From Blasia pusilla (taxonomy: Eukaryota > Marchantiophyta > Marchantiopsida > Blasiales), in the NCBI GenBank assembly GCA_050084515.1, contig CM114274.1, positions 3,782,001 to 3,846,000 on the forward strand: DNA of 64,000 nucleotides, given 5' to 3'. The translations under genes were made by a program, and so were the position numbers. Shown one piece after another: positions 24,842 through 36,408 of this stretch. The notes under the pieces are model-generated. The model was not told where the DNA came from, made no database searches, and was given only the letters and a program-made list of their open reading frames with translations. Within the stretch, counting starts at the first letter, position 1. Each line of letters begins with the position of its first letter.

Positions 24842-26018
24842 GACCGGCCCCAATCCCGCAAGCGAGACGACCCGTAAGTGTTCCGCGCGATTCCCGGCCA
24901 AATGGCGCAGAGTCGAGGACTTAGTGGAGCTTCGGTTTCAGAGATCCTCGCGTAATCCCTCGGCCAGGCGGAAACTAGACACGACTGGCGAAGCCGCGTC
25001 CACTAAAACGTTTGGAAATGGTCTCTCCTTTAACGACCGCTAACACGTTTGGAAAGCTATCGCCTTGAAAAGACACACGCTGATCCTCCGGCGGATCGAT
25101 AAACGGATCTTGAAATAGCAGTTATCGAGCCACCGCACTGTACCGGAATGCGGCTGCGGCTACACTTCATTTCCTTTCCTCCGCGCTCCCTGTCCCTCTC
25201 GTTGTCTGCCAGCTCTGCAGATGCGGCCACATTCGCTCTCGCTCATACTCCAATGGAGCGGCTACAGGTGCAGGACGCTCACCAGCGCAGCGCAGTCCAC
25301 CCCACTCCAATCCAGCGTGTCACGTCCACGGCGGCAAGTCTTTCAGAAGTTCTCCCACCAGAACCGGGCCCCGACCTCTGCTGACGTTGCGACTTGCAGT
25401 AGCTACGTTTCCCACGAGAGCACGGTGACTGGGACTTACGTCGTCAGGGGAAAATATGATCATATGCACACCTTTGGAGTCATCCGATGTATGGGGTCCA
25501 GATGGATGGAAATGGAAAAAGGAGTAACCCACGAGGCGGGCCCGAGCTAAATCTACGAGCAATCTAAACGAGGAAGTCCAAGTAAAGCTAAGTGCGAGTT
25601 AGATTCTCTACTTCATTTTTAGGGCTTCCTGTTAGGAGAAAGAGAGCCAACACCACCGTCCAACCGTGGGGAAATCTTTATCGGTTATTTTTGACAAATA
25701 TTTTGGACAGGGAAGTGTGATAAGAAAACTTTCAGGATGGAAGTTTGAATTCGTAATGATTTATTTATTTATTTATCTACTTATTTTTATATTTATATTT
25801 GTATTCCTATATTTATCTATCCCTTTATTAATTTATTTACAACTATCCAAATCTATAAAGATATATTTGCATAATCAATTTAATGAAAATATGAGATAAA
25901 CAAATTTCATTAAATAATCTTCTCTTTTTGTTGAAATCTATCCAACATCAAGGTATTGGGAAGTCACACAAATAATGCATGCACTTATTGATGTATCAAG
26001 CCTCCTCAATATTGCACA
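24842..26018. other. Upstream region of SMG7, no gene recognised
   Basis: 24842-25560 is GC-rich with short open frames but no motif. 25760-25870 is a degenerate TTTA/TTTAT-rich tract. I see no gene. Confidence 0.5.
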
Positions 26019-26248
26019 CTAGTAAGGGGCCCGTGCGATGCACGAGAAAAAAAAAATTATTTGATAAGTCCTTTGCCTGGCCCGTGAAAAGAGGGGACAT
26101 GAGTAAAAGGACTATCGATGTTACACACAAATTCAAAAAAAAATTTGATGCCCATAGCCTGTGAAATATTTTCTTGTTGCCTAGTTGCTATGTGTCAAAC
26201 AGAAATATGTTTACAAATCAAGAAGGCACTCTCCAATAATAATATAGA
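26019..26248 (-). mobile_element. Small non-autonomous Helitron
   Basis: Read on the minus strand it starts TCTATATTATTATTGGAGAG (26248) and ends with a hairpin CGTGCATCGCACG, nine bases, then CTAG (26022-26019) followed by T. TC at the 5' end, a 3' hairpin and CTRR, and insertion before T are Helitron hallmarks. Internal blocks (TTCTTGATTTGTAAACA, CAACAAGAAAATATTTC, GAATTTGTGTG.AACAT) recur in the copies at 62187-62378 and 63060-63235. The base before the 5' end is G rather than the usual A. Confidence 0.75.
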
Positions 26249-26390
26249 CCAATAAGAATGCATGTGTGTTGCACCGGCATCAAAATTTAACATACTATCC
26301 ATACCAACGTTTTTTCAATCAGTGAAGCATTACAAAGTCTTAAAAATGCATACAAGTATAAAATTTCACACGTATAATATTATTTAAATC

Positions 26391-29300
26391 TTAAATTATA
26401 ACTTCATTATACACAACATTCCTAGTATAAACACCTATTTTGTTGGTAGCATTTTCACTATCTATCAAACTATAAATAGAATTCCTCGAGCCTACTCTTG
26501 ACAAGGCAACATATAGTTGCCAGTGAGAAAAAACTGGATTTGGCAAGTAGACACCAACTCTATCTAATGTTTGACCTTGAGACTTATTAATCGCCATTGC
26601 AAAAGCATGACGTAGAGGAAATGGAAGTCGTCGCAAATCAAAAGGAAGGTTGGAATCAGACGCGTAATCAATGGAATGCGTGGAATGCAAAACTCGAGCT
26701 CTAAACCTTCTTTCCTATGATAATTGTTGCATTCATAAGATGTCGACTAAAACGAGCTATCACCAGACGAGTCCCGTTTGCTTGTCCCTTTGCTCCATTC
26801 ATATTTTGTTATAGCCTTATCAAAGCTCCAATCTTCAAAATCAGATGATGAGGTGGCAATCTAGATGGTAAACATAAGTTCAAAAATTATGTTGGATAAA
26901 CAAGCCTCATCTCATCCTCAGAAACATAATCAGCACTCAAGAAAGTATGCTCCTGCAAAAACAAAATAACTCATTAACAATAAGAGAGATGATAGAAAAA
27001 TGTAGCAATACAATAATGAAAATATAATAATGATATTCAAGAACATAAATATTACCTCTCTTGGAAATCGAGACATGATTTCCATATTTATGATATCCAC
27101 AGTAGTATTCTTGGTCGACAAAATGGATGTACCTCTCAAGAAATCAATGTCACTCCACTTATTAACATCGTGTCCATAAACAATGTAAGTGAGATTATTG
27201 ATCCTTATGGTTTTAACAATTATCACATCCAAAACTTGTATAAAATCCTCTCCAAGTTCCAAATGTAATGGTACACGATCCTCTCCTACCTCTAATAACC
27301 ACATTGCAAACGCTTCTTGCTCTTCTCGTGCATGTCCTACAAATAAATATAAGATGAAGGAATAAGTACATATTTAAAAGAAACAAAAAACCATATGAAA
27401 TGAAAAAGGCAAAATATTAAGGCTATTCTTTAATACCTTGTAAAGTATTAACTCTCATGTTGGTAGTGAGAAAAGTTTTGCCCGAAAAATCCATATTTCT
27501 AGATACACAAAAACACTTTAAAAAGAATAAAGCTTGAAGTAATTTAAAGAGTAAAAACTTATATAAAAATAGATTATACATAATAGCTCGTTTTCCATCG
27601 TTAAAAGATATATCTCCTGCTCTCTCACGTTCACAAAGCATGTCTTGATCATAAGAGAGTTCTTCCTCTTCTAGACGCAAAATATATAAATCAGGAGCTT
27701 GGAAATTTGGTTGAGGCATGTCGGGGAAGTCCGCCATACTTTTACCATGATCTTGAAGATGGTGATGGACCTCCAATAACGCAAGATTAATAATGTGAAC
27801 ATCCAATGTAAGGTTTGGAATTCCAATTCTCTATTACAATGAACAAATATAGAAATTAAAACATAAATAAAATACCTAAAAAGATTCATAAGAAAAATAA
27901 GAAAAAAGTTGACTTAACAATAGGCGTGCATATTGCCTCACACCTTTGATGTAGAAGATCTTCTGTTAATAGATCCAAAAAATGTTCCCACACCATAGCC
28001 AGAAAAGAAGGTGTATTATATAGAAGACTAATAGCAAAGAGTAGACGCAATGAATAGCCAATGCGAATGACTACCGCCTCTTCATAGCAAGAAAATATCT
28101 CTGAATCATCCTCCAAAAGTCCCATCTGAATAGTAGTCTCTTTGAAGGTAGGATAAACCACACCATCAATAGTTCTCAAATCTTGATATGATTGAGCTCC
28201 TCTCACTTGATTGAGAAGTAATCGTAACCAATGACGCTCCCCTTCAACTAGGATTAGCCAAAAAAAAAGTATTAGGAAGGAAGCACGAATGTGTTTATAA
28301 CATTACTAAAATTTCGCCTTAATAATTGTATCTTTACATCGAATATATATTTTACATGGGTTTGTCATATACAGACGTCCAATAGGATGTCCACATCCTT
28401 CTCGTGCATGTTTACACAAATGCCATTGCTTCTTATTCCAAGAGTAGTGAGAAGGAAACTCCGAATAAAGATGTTGTCGCGCGGTTGATTCAAAAACATT
28501 TGTTGCAAACCATTGAGTGAGAGTGGTTTCCTTACTTTGCTCCAAAATATTACCCATTAAAATATAGCATTTGACTAGGTGAAAGATGAATAATTAATAT
28601 CACAATACTTGGTTGCTCCGTATGTAGACTAAACTTGAAGATTCGTCAACATGATTCTCAAGAAGAAACGTACCTTCATACTAGTAAATATAAATATTGT
28701 TAGAGTTCCCACATAATATCATAGGAAAAAATAGGGAGATTTTGAAAGAAGAAGGGATCGAAATATCTTGCATCAAGATATAATAATGTCTCATCAAAGA
28801 TATCATGGCCTGATGAAGTATTTGCCAAGGTATATGATATGGCATTTGATCCCTTGTACACATACTTTACTGCCGATATGCTAGTTGTTATCTCCAAATT
28901 CATATGACAACCAAATAAAGAACATAATATTGGATTGTATGGAACCATCCAATGATTATTGAAGTCATGATTGACTTATTTGTCAATTTGCCATTATCAC
29001 ACCTGCATAAACACATATAAAAGTGTGTTAGTATTCGGGGAAAATACACAACACACTAATAGAATAACATTAAATGCAACAATAAACAACAAAACCAATG
29101 AATTCTCTCTTATAAATAGGATATCCATCCTCATTCTCCATTATCATTGATGCAAAAGGCATTGGATATCCTTTTGAACATATTTTTGTCGTTTAATCTG
29201 TGCAAGGTGCATTTGGATGTGCTACTCCACTTGGACCATGAATCATGCAATTTCTCTCAGTAGAATGAAGCCTAGGATGAGTGATGGGATTGGGAATCTC

Positions 29301-31190
29301 AACAGATATAATATCGTCAAAATCATAGGTTATTCTTGGCTTATATTCACATGCAAGAATAATCGGGATATGCATACGTGGTAGCCCTCTCTTTTGGAAC
29401 TCGACTATATGAATGCATCCTACCACTCAACCTAAAACATGCTTGTCCAATATAAGTTTCAAAAACTCCTTCTTCTTTTGTTGGAAAACATGTACTACCA
29501 TGTAATGACGATCAGACATTGATTGCCCATGAAGCAGAGCAGAAGTAATATTTGGCCATTTAGGATTGCAAGTTATAGTCAAAAAGTAGTCCAGCTTCCC
29601 AAAATATCTTACAATAGCCATGGCATCATGATACAATTGAGGCATGTGACGAGTTATGCCTATGAAACACAAAGGTAAGATAATACGTCTCCCCATGCCC
29701 ATGCCTTGATCGTTAACATTATGCCGAGTCATAGTATCTCTGACACCTTGGTATAAATCAACTCTCAACTTTTTTTTATGTTTTCATATCCAAGTTAGCC
29801 TTTGCATTTCAATAGTCACATACATATTCACCATATATTCTTTACTAAGACGACCAAATCTCAACAACCGATTATTATCCTTAGCGTCAGCTCACATTTC
29901 AAGTTTGAATGAAGCAATTTGTAAAGTTGTAATGGTCTTTGAACTCGCCTCATGAGAGGTAACTTCACCTTGAATTCCCCTTTGTAAAGTATCATCTCCA
30001 TTATCATCTCCATCCTTGTCCATCATAGCATCCCCTCTTAACGGCGGCTCATCTCTATGATCATGTTACACTTGCAAAGGTATCCCAGGATGCCAACCTG
30101 ATTCATCATAAACAAAAGGCAAAACAAAGAGCAATGGGATGTAGGCTTCATTCAAGTCTGACAGGCAATGTGACAAATCCATCCTCCTAGAGAGGGAATA
30201 ATAATATCACGTCCTTCTATTGACTCACTTCCATCTCTGGGCAAGATAGCTACAATCTCTGAAGCAACAGACAAGGTATATCGTTTTGCATTGAGACCTC
30301 GCTTACTACCCTTAAGAACAATATGGAAGTCATAATTACATGGATCAATAGCTACATTTTGAAATAGAGACATATATGGATTATGGGCATGTAGCATATA
30401 TTGTAATCCCCTTAAGATCTATAGCCTCAACTAATCCCAATAATCTCCACTCATAATCCTTGTTCTATGTTCCATCTTATGCTCATCATCATGAATATAG
30501 ATTTGTGCAAATTATGGAGGAGCACCACTTTCACCATGAAGAGGTCCAATAGAATGATATATACCACTTTGAATTCTAAAGTTTCCTATACCACCTCGTT
30601 GCTCTATCACATGTGCCCCAATAGATTCCTATTGAAGAGCACTATTATAGGCACATGCATTACGCAAAAAGTGAAGACTATTTGAACTCATATTATAAAG
30701 TAATTCTGATAGTATAGAAGATGAAGCTGCCAAATATGATAGTTGAATCTTATCGTGCCCACAACACACACCAAAAGGCGAGCTTATAAACCTAGTGTAC
30801 TTCACTCTCTCACACTTCCAAGGTAGAGAATTGCAAGTCGGACAAATGACATCCATAAGTCCAACACTAAAACGACCAATCATACTATCAATATGATCGT
30901 CCAACCTAACGATTGAATGTGCTTCTCTTCAAAGTTAGAAATACGTGTAATATTGAGTAACTTTTTCAAGTTCACAACCCTTATAGATCCCACATTTGGA
31001 ATCAAGGCATGTAAATTGTCTTCATTCCCTTCCATGTGACCTTCATGATTGGCTCCATTGGCATCACTCCTTATCAACGGATCGCCAACATGTGCAATCT
31101 CATGTATTTCATCGAAATGAACATGTCTTCTTCTTTGGCCCTCATCTCGAGCAACTTGAAGTCTGTGAGATAATCGTACAGGATTAGTAG
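26391..31190 (-). pseudogene. Helitron Rep-helicase, copy 1, decayed
   Basis: From N to C terminus (high to low coordinates): zinc-finger-like N-terminal block with CPTC and CCGHDKIQL (30904-30629); Helitron_like_N block NPY..LF, ASEIVAIL (30397-30152); Rep block QLYHDAMAIVRYFGKLDYF.T.TCNPKWP (29768-29427); GLPRMHI (29426-29193), where HUH nucleases have His-x-His, so the first His is now Arg; CHMNLEI and AVKYVYKG (28948-28690), with the two-tyrosine motif shortened; then SF1/PIF1 helicase blocks LTQWFA, GRLYM, RGAQSYQDLRTIDGVVYPTF, LALLEV, DFPDMPQP, NGTRLVI (about 26770) and AINKSQGQTLDRVGVYLP, YVALSRVGS (26391-26690). Stops separate the blocks. Copies 2 and 3 are related. Confidence 0.88.
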
Positions 31191-31479
31191 GAATTGGAAG
31201 ATTGCAATCGGAGGTTAAGAGATTAATATATGATTATAATAATAAAAATATATATACAAACATATATATATTAGAAAATTAAAATATTAATATATAGTTT
31301 AGAAATTTACATTGAAGATGATAAGACCACAATCCTAGAGTTTGGAATAGCTCCAGTTTCATGATGTTCCATAATTGGGCTACCACAAATGTTGTTATTA
31401 GAAATCATTCATAAAAAAATTAAGACCGAGTAGAAAGCATCAATAATAAATGTATATGGAGCATACCTTAATTAGCTTG

Positions 31480-32430
31480 AGCATGAAAGTCATTAGTAGT
31501 AATAGCCTCGACTTCCTCTTTAGGAAGTAGATACACAGACACTTGGTGAATATTCAATTGGGCCAAATTATTGTGCCTTCTGCTTTGGCCTTATGCTCGT
31601 GCAACTTAAAGCATAGCATGTAATCCTCGAGGGTTGGACGGAAGTGGAAGACTATAAGAACAAGTCACAATAGTTTAAAAATAATGCAAGTTAAAAAAAA
31701 ACCCTCAAAAATATTAATTAATTATGGGATGAAACATACATATGAGACGATGTAGTGTCTATTGAAGCATGAAGATTACCAGGTGTTGCCATCAGCCTCG
31801 ACAAATAATAATAAAAAGGCATAATAAGAAAAAAACTATTATTATAATAAAAGGTATAAAATTCATACATAAACAAATACCTTATAGTCTTTGCACCAGG
31901 TAAGTCATCAATGATGCGTGATTGTAATTCTTCCATCAAAGGAACATTCACAATAGCTTCAATATGACTCAATTGAACTAAATTAGCATGTCTTCGCTTT
32001 TGTCCTTGAGCTCTCACAATTTGATGTATATCCCATAGCCGTTGCGGGTTCGATGGATTTGGAAGTCTAGAGCATAAATATGAAAGATATTAAAGTCACA
32101 CAACAAATCTAGAGTGTGCACATATGGTTACCATATCATTATATGATTAGAATGCTAAGCATCCTTACATTGGAGATGAAAAAATCATGGAATGAGTTAC
32201 AAATCGCATATTTTGAAGCGCCCTACTGTTTCTTTGAGATGCAACCCCTCTTGCCTTCTTACGTGCAAGCTTCTTTGTTTCCTCTTAATCCAGTATTGAA
32301 GATGGTAGACTACATGAAATGTGGTGATCATGCTCCACACCCACATTGGTGATGTTTGTGCATGGTCTTTTTTCATTTTGCGTCGATTGTTCCTCTTGAG
32401 ATTCATGCATCTCGTGACAATATCAACCAT
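31480..32430 (-). pseudogene. Repeated coding modules upstream of Helitron copy 1 Rep
   Basis: At least three segments encode related peptides separated by AT-rich, intron-like DNA: ARDEGQRRRHVHF (about 31150), ARA-GQSRRHNNLAQL (about 31590) and RAQGQKRRHANLVQL (about 32010). Each follows an R.L..I/ML-type stretch. AAG-GTATTTG and TTTGTCGAG borders near 31885 and 31799 look like splice sites. The arrangement suggests exon duplication in a Helitron N-terminal protein. Family unknown. Stops occur between modules. Confidence 0.5.
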
Positions 32431-32599
32431 CCAACAAAAAAATATGTATTTTCAATATAGAAAAAAATCATAGAAAAAAATAAGAGAAACATTTGTTTAA
32501 AAAAACTTATACTCAATTTGTTGTCTGTGAGTATTATATTACATATTAAAAAATGATTTACACATAACTTTTTTTTAATAAAAATATGAAATGGGAAAG

Positions 32600-32827
32600 T
32601 CATTCTAACGGGAAATGAGACTCGACCGTATTCATCTCACTTAAGTCATCAGGGAAAATTGTATGACAATCACTAATTCGCCATGACCCAGACCCGCAAC
32701 AAACACGTACAAATGAATGGCTAGATGCTTTAGGGTCTGAGGAAGGGATGCAATCATATGTGGAGTATGTATCTCCTTCTCCCTCATGATGTCCAACTAC
32801 TTCTTGTGAAATAGAATGATGATTCAC
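32600..32827 (-). pseudogene. Unidentified coding-like segment
   Basis: This is a 75-aa open frame on the minus strand, rich in Ser and His, containing VCCGSGSWRISD and ending in a stop at 32600. I do not recognise it. It lies between the repeated modules and the 17-residue repeat segment, in the same orientation as the Helitron, so it may be part of the same accessory protein. Confidence 0.3.
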
Positions 32828-32895
32828 GATAGGCGTGATTAAAATTCTAGATGCACTCTCATCATAGCTACAACTCTATTAATTTCTCAAAGGGT

Positions 32896-33174
32896 TTACG
32901 CTAACATAGGAGTATTAATCTTATCTTCAAAAATCGGCAACGGAACATAGTTAGGACTTGAAGCCTCATCCATATTTTAAAAAATTGGTGATGGAACAAA
33001 GGCGAGACTTGAAGCATTATTCCTATTTTCAACAATCGGCGATGAAACATACTACGGATTTGATATTTGTATCACCTCCACGACGTCGGCATCTAGAGAT
33101 GTATAATCCTTTTCTTGTTCATCAAGAGGAACGTAGAACTCACCATCGCTAAAGTGTATCTCCGTGGCAGTCAT
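32896..33174 (-). pseudogene. Unknown protein fragment with 17-residue repeats
   Basis: From ATG at 33174 the minus strand reads MTATEIHFSDGEFYVPLDE, then an acidic stretch, then three units with a 51-bp period (plus-strand starts 32933, 32984, 33035), ending in TAA at 32896. The units share the pattern E-N-x-N-N-A-S-S-x-x-[FY]-V-P-x-P-I. One TAG and one TAA interrupt the frame. The period is exactly 17 codons and the substitutions are conservative, so the repeat was probably protein-coding. Function unknown; it lies at the presumed N-terminal side of Helitron copy 1. Confidence 0.5.
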
Positions 33175-36025
33175 TTATAAAATATCCTTTGGTAGAATTT
33201 GCATTATCCATACAACTATTTTTGTAAAGTAACTATTTTAAAATAATTAAAAAATACTCAATAGAAATGGATACTAAATCTCCACACATTAATATTAGAA
33301 CAGAACCGAAAGGCTTTTGAGTCATTCCACTCCTAAAGAATGAAACTTTGTCGTTTGCTCAACTCAACAATCTCAACCAGACATATCTAAGAACAAAACA
33401 ATGATGGTTTTGGTGATTAATTGAATATACACAATGTATATAGTGCTCTCTTGGCTACTTATCTCCAATGTCTTGACTATCTCCACTAATGTCTAAATCC
33501 CTAGAATCCATACGCCTATGTCCCGGGTCGAACTCATCATCAACATACCATCCCTGTGAATCATAAAGGGAAGTGGAGGAATATTCTACATCGTCAAGTT
33601 CTTCAAGACCAGAGCAAATATCTATAGAGTGTCTCTGATCACTATTAGAGTAATCACAATTTCCTTGCATATTGGAACTTCTCTAACCTCCTCAATCTCA
33701 TTGAAACCATTTAAAATAGAAGTAGACAAATTAGGGTCCACATCAAACAATTTTTGTTTTTTTTGCGAGCAAGACAAAAAAAATCTATGCTCATTTCTCT
33801 CTACCAAATATTCAAAACTCGCAATCCTTACAATTTATTTTGCAATTAAAGCCCTCTTGCAGCTCAATGAGAGAGTTGATATCGCGTAAGTTAGGCTCAC
33901 TCTATATGAGCAATATGATTGGCTACAAATTTTTAAAATTTTTATTATATTTTCAATAGAAATTAGATATACCAAGCAAAAAGAACATAACTTTTTACAT
34001 ATTTTCACAGAGCTAGGATAATAACAAATCTAAAACACTCCTTTAAAAATCTAAAACTACTCTCTAAATTTTGTAAGAGAATATGATTTGAATTAGTGAA
34101 ATATTGGCAATTCTAACAAATCATAAAAATAAAAAAAATCACATAATAAAATATTTAAAAAATCATTAAATATGTATTAGATTGTGTGGTGCAGGAGAGC
34201 CATATAGGCGTACGACTCGACAAGATAGTGAGTTGTAACATAGGGTTTAAATGATCAATTTTAGTTTACCATTAGCACATGGATCTTCACCTCCAACCTA
34301 AGTTAAAGAAGAGCCAAATATAAAATTTTCTAGTCCAAGGTAGAGCGCATTTGTGTTCATTAATTTTCAATTGTTAGTTTACGCTCAAGCAGGTCGAAGT
34401 TTGATTGATAGAACTTTATAGGAAACGTGTTGTGTAATTGAGTTCTTTGCAAAGTGAGCACTTGTGGCCTACTCCGAGAATCGTGAGGATACTCACTTCA
34501 TACAGTTGGTGATTCACAATGACTCGAGATTTTATGGAGGAAGCAGAGTTGAAATATTTGGGAGCAACAATTACCTGTAGAGTGTGACATACGCGTGTTG
34601 GTTTCATTTTGGCTGTTTGTGTCATCGTCTTGTAAACAAAAAAACAAAGTGAAGAGGACAAAGGAATGAACAAGCAAGAGAGAGAAAGAAAGGTTTAGGA
34701 AAGAGAAAATTGAGGGATTCGTGGAAAGGGCCGATGAATTACGGCGATGCGGCAGATGAGGAAATTCAGATCAGTATGTAGGAGGAGCATGGAAGTTGCG
34801 ACCACATTGGACCCCCGTGGAGTCAAGGTCTTGATTTTCAAGCGTTGAGGGAGAGTGATCTTGTAAATTGTGGTATGATAGTTGGTGGTTGTAGGGAGAT
34901 CTCGACGAGATGAGGTTATTCTACTCCTTATCGTTGGAAATCATGCCCATGACCATGCCCCCTGCCCTACACAATCGAATCCCCAAGCACACAAACTGAA
35001 TGAAAACTGATGGGGGCATCGAGGTATTTAGAGCTCCATAGGGTTTGTCTCTACGCCAACCCTTAGATATTTTGCTCAACATAGGAGAGGAGAATCTCAA
35101 GAAGCAAAGACAAGTGATCCTAAAACCGACTCCCAACGCATTTACTCATCTCAACACTCTCTTTGTTGCTAAGAGAGAGGGAGAAAAGAATCACCGGAAT
35201 CAATCCAACATTCCTTCACTAGATTTGAAATCTGGCAAGTCGACGTATAAATTTTAAGTGCGACTAGAGAGAGAGAATGAATGAACTAATTTATTGTCTG
35301 CGGGGTCAAGAACATGGAACATGGGACAAGAGACTGAATAGAGGTATTTTCCATGGGGACTCATAAATCTAGGATGCGTGACGGAGGAGAACACAATCTT
35401 CGAACAACAAAGAACATGAAGCGGTGCAACGTTCGAAGAGAGAAAATGTTGGGTCTGTCTGCTCTCTTTTCAAATTCTCTTACGGTTCATTAGATCTGCG
35501 CACTAATTACAACCGGGAACATTTATAGTTGGATTGCAACACAACGTCGGATCATATTTTCGCAACGATTCTCGCATATGGTTCACCGTATATAGATTTT
35601 CCATTGTAGCATTTCTATAGCGAATTGAGAAGTTTTTGACCCTTCATGCGCACTCCCTCGTTTAAGGCGTCATTCATGATGGAGGGAGATCTTTACTTTA
35701 CCTTGAAATTCATTTTTCCCCTTCACCTCAACAATTAGGGTTAGAGTTTCACCACCTTCGGCTGATAAATCCTTTACCATCTTCAATTTTTCAATGCCTC
35801 CACTTGTGTCACCATCTTCTCCAGTTATGTTTGACAACAACAGTGTTAAGTTTGATCCAACTTAGAGAGAGCGGCTCTTTTATTTGCGTTTCTAAAGCTA
35901 GTGAATTAACAAGTATCATAGTTCAAAGTATAAATATATGACCGAGCTTTCGTCATTTGCTCGGCCTTAAATTTCCCTCATTTTGACATCCAATAGTCAA
36001 CCATCCGTTTCCACTGCACGAATTA
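33175..36025. other. Unassigned region between Helitron copies
   Basis: 33455-33807 on the minus strand has two overlapping frames, one acidic (LEELDDVEYSS, DDEFDPG) and one preceding it. They may be a frameshifted N-terminal exon of the Helitron accessory protein. 33900-34200 is AT-rich. 34200-35900 has no motif I recognise, although 35271-35300 (GAGAGAATGAATGAA...AATTTATTGTC) recurs at 49548 inside an RFC2 intron. Confidence 0.35.
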
Positions 36026-36400
36026 ATGCCAAACGGGTGTCCTAAAACAAAGGTCCATGGTTATGAGCCTTGGTTGAGTGATCTCAAAGTACGAGCCATG
36101 CGTTATCTAGAGTTGTCATGTATCGAGATAAGTAGACATGACCCCGTGAGTATGGCAATGGTTACCAACTATATAAATGAATCCTATATATATTTTGGTG
36201 CACATGTTTTGGATTATGAGTTCTTAAGAAAGAAAATTGCCCAACTCTTAAAAATTGAGAGATCAACTTTAAAGGCCTATTGGCTGAAGAATGGAGGCCA
36301 TAGAGAAGTCCCTTGCCACCCTGAAGCAAGGACGATGGAGTGGAAACGAATGATCGACCCGTTATTTCAAAAAGCGTATGAAAATTATCCGATCATATAA
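36026..36400 (+). CDS. Orphan 124-aa ORF
   Basis: An intact ATG-to-TAA frame on the plus strand starts MPNGCPKTKVHGYEPWLSDL and ends AYENYPII. The composition is protein-like (few Ser/Leu runs, several Trp, Tyr and charged residues: LKKIAQLLKIER-type helix, YWLKNGG). No domain, signal peptide or membrane segment is visible. It runs opposite to the Helitron fragments and directly abuts the broken end of copy 2 (36409). It may be a captured host fragment or part of an unrecognised element. Expression is not shown. Confidence 0.35.
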   Translation: MPNGCPKTKVHGYEPWLSDLKVRAMRYLELSCIEISRHDPVSMAMVTNYINESYIYFGAHVLDYEFLRKKIAQLLKIERSTLKAYWLKNGGHREVPCHPEARTMEWKRMIDPLFQKAYENYPII

Positions 36401-36408
36401 AATCTCCG

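Larger units (their letters stand above)
26391..33174 (-). mobile_element. Autonomous-type Helitron, copy 1 (decayed)
   Basis: The RepHel remnant above plus upstream accessory coding segments (31480-33174) look like one old rolling-circle element on the minus strand. Its true ends are not fixed. A hairpin-like GCCGGTGCAACACACATGC lies just past the helicase (minus strand, about 26280-26260) without a clean CTRR. No 5' TC terminus was found with confidence above 33.2 kb. Confidence 0.6.

Noticed and set aside
24116-24901. Arg- and Gly-rich open frames upstream of SMG7
   Set aside because: They arise from GC-rich, repeat-containing promoter DNA with no ATG context or domain.
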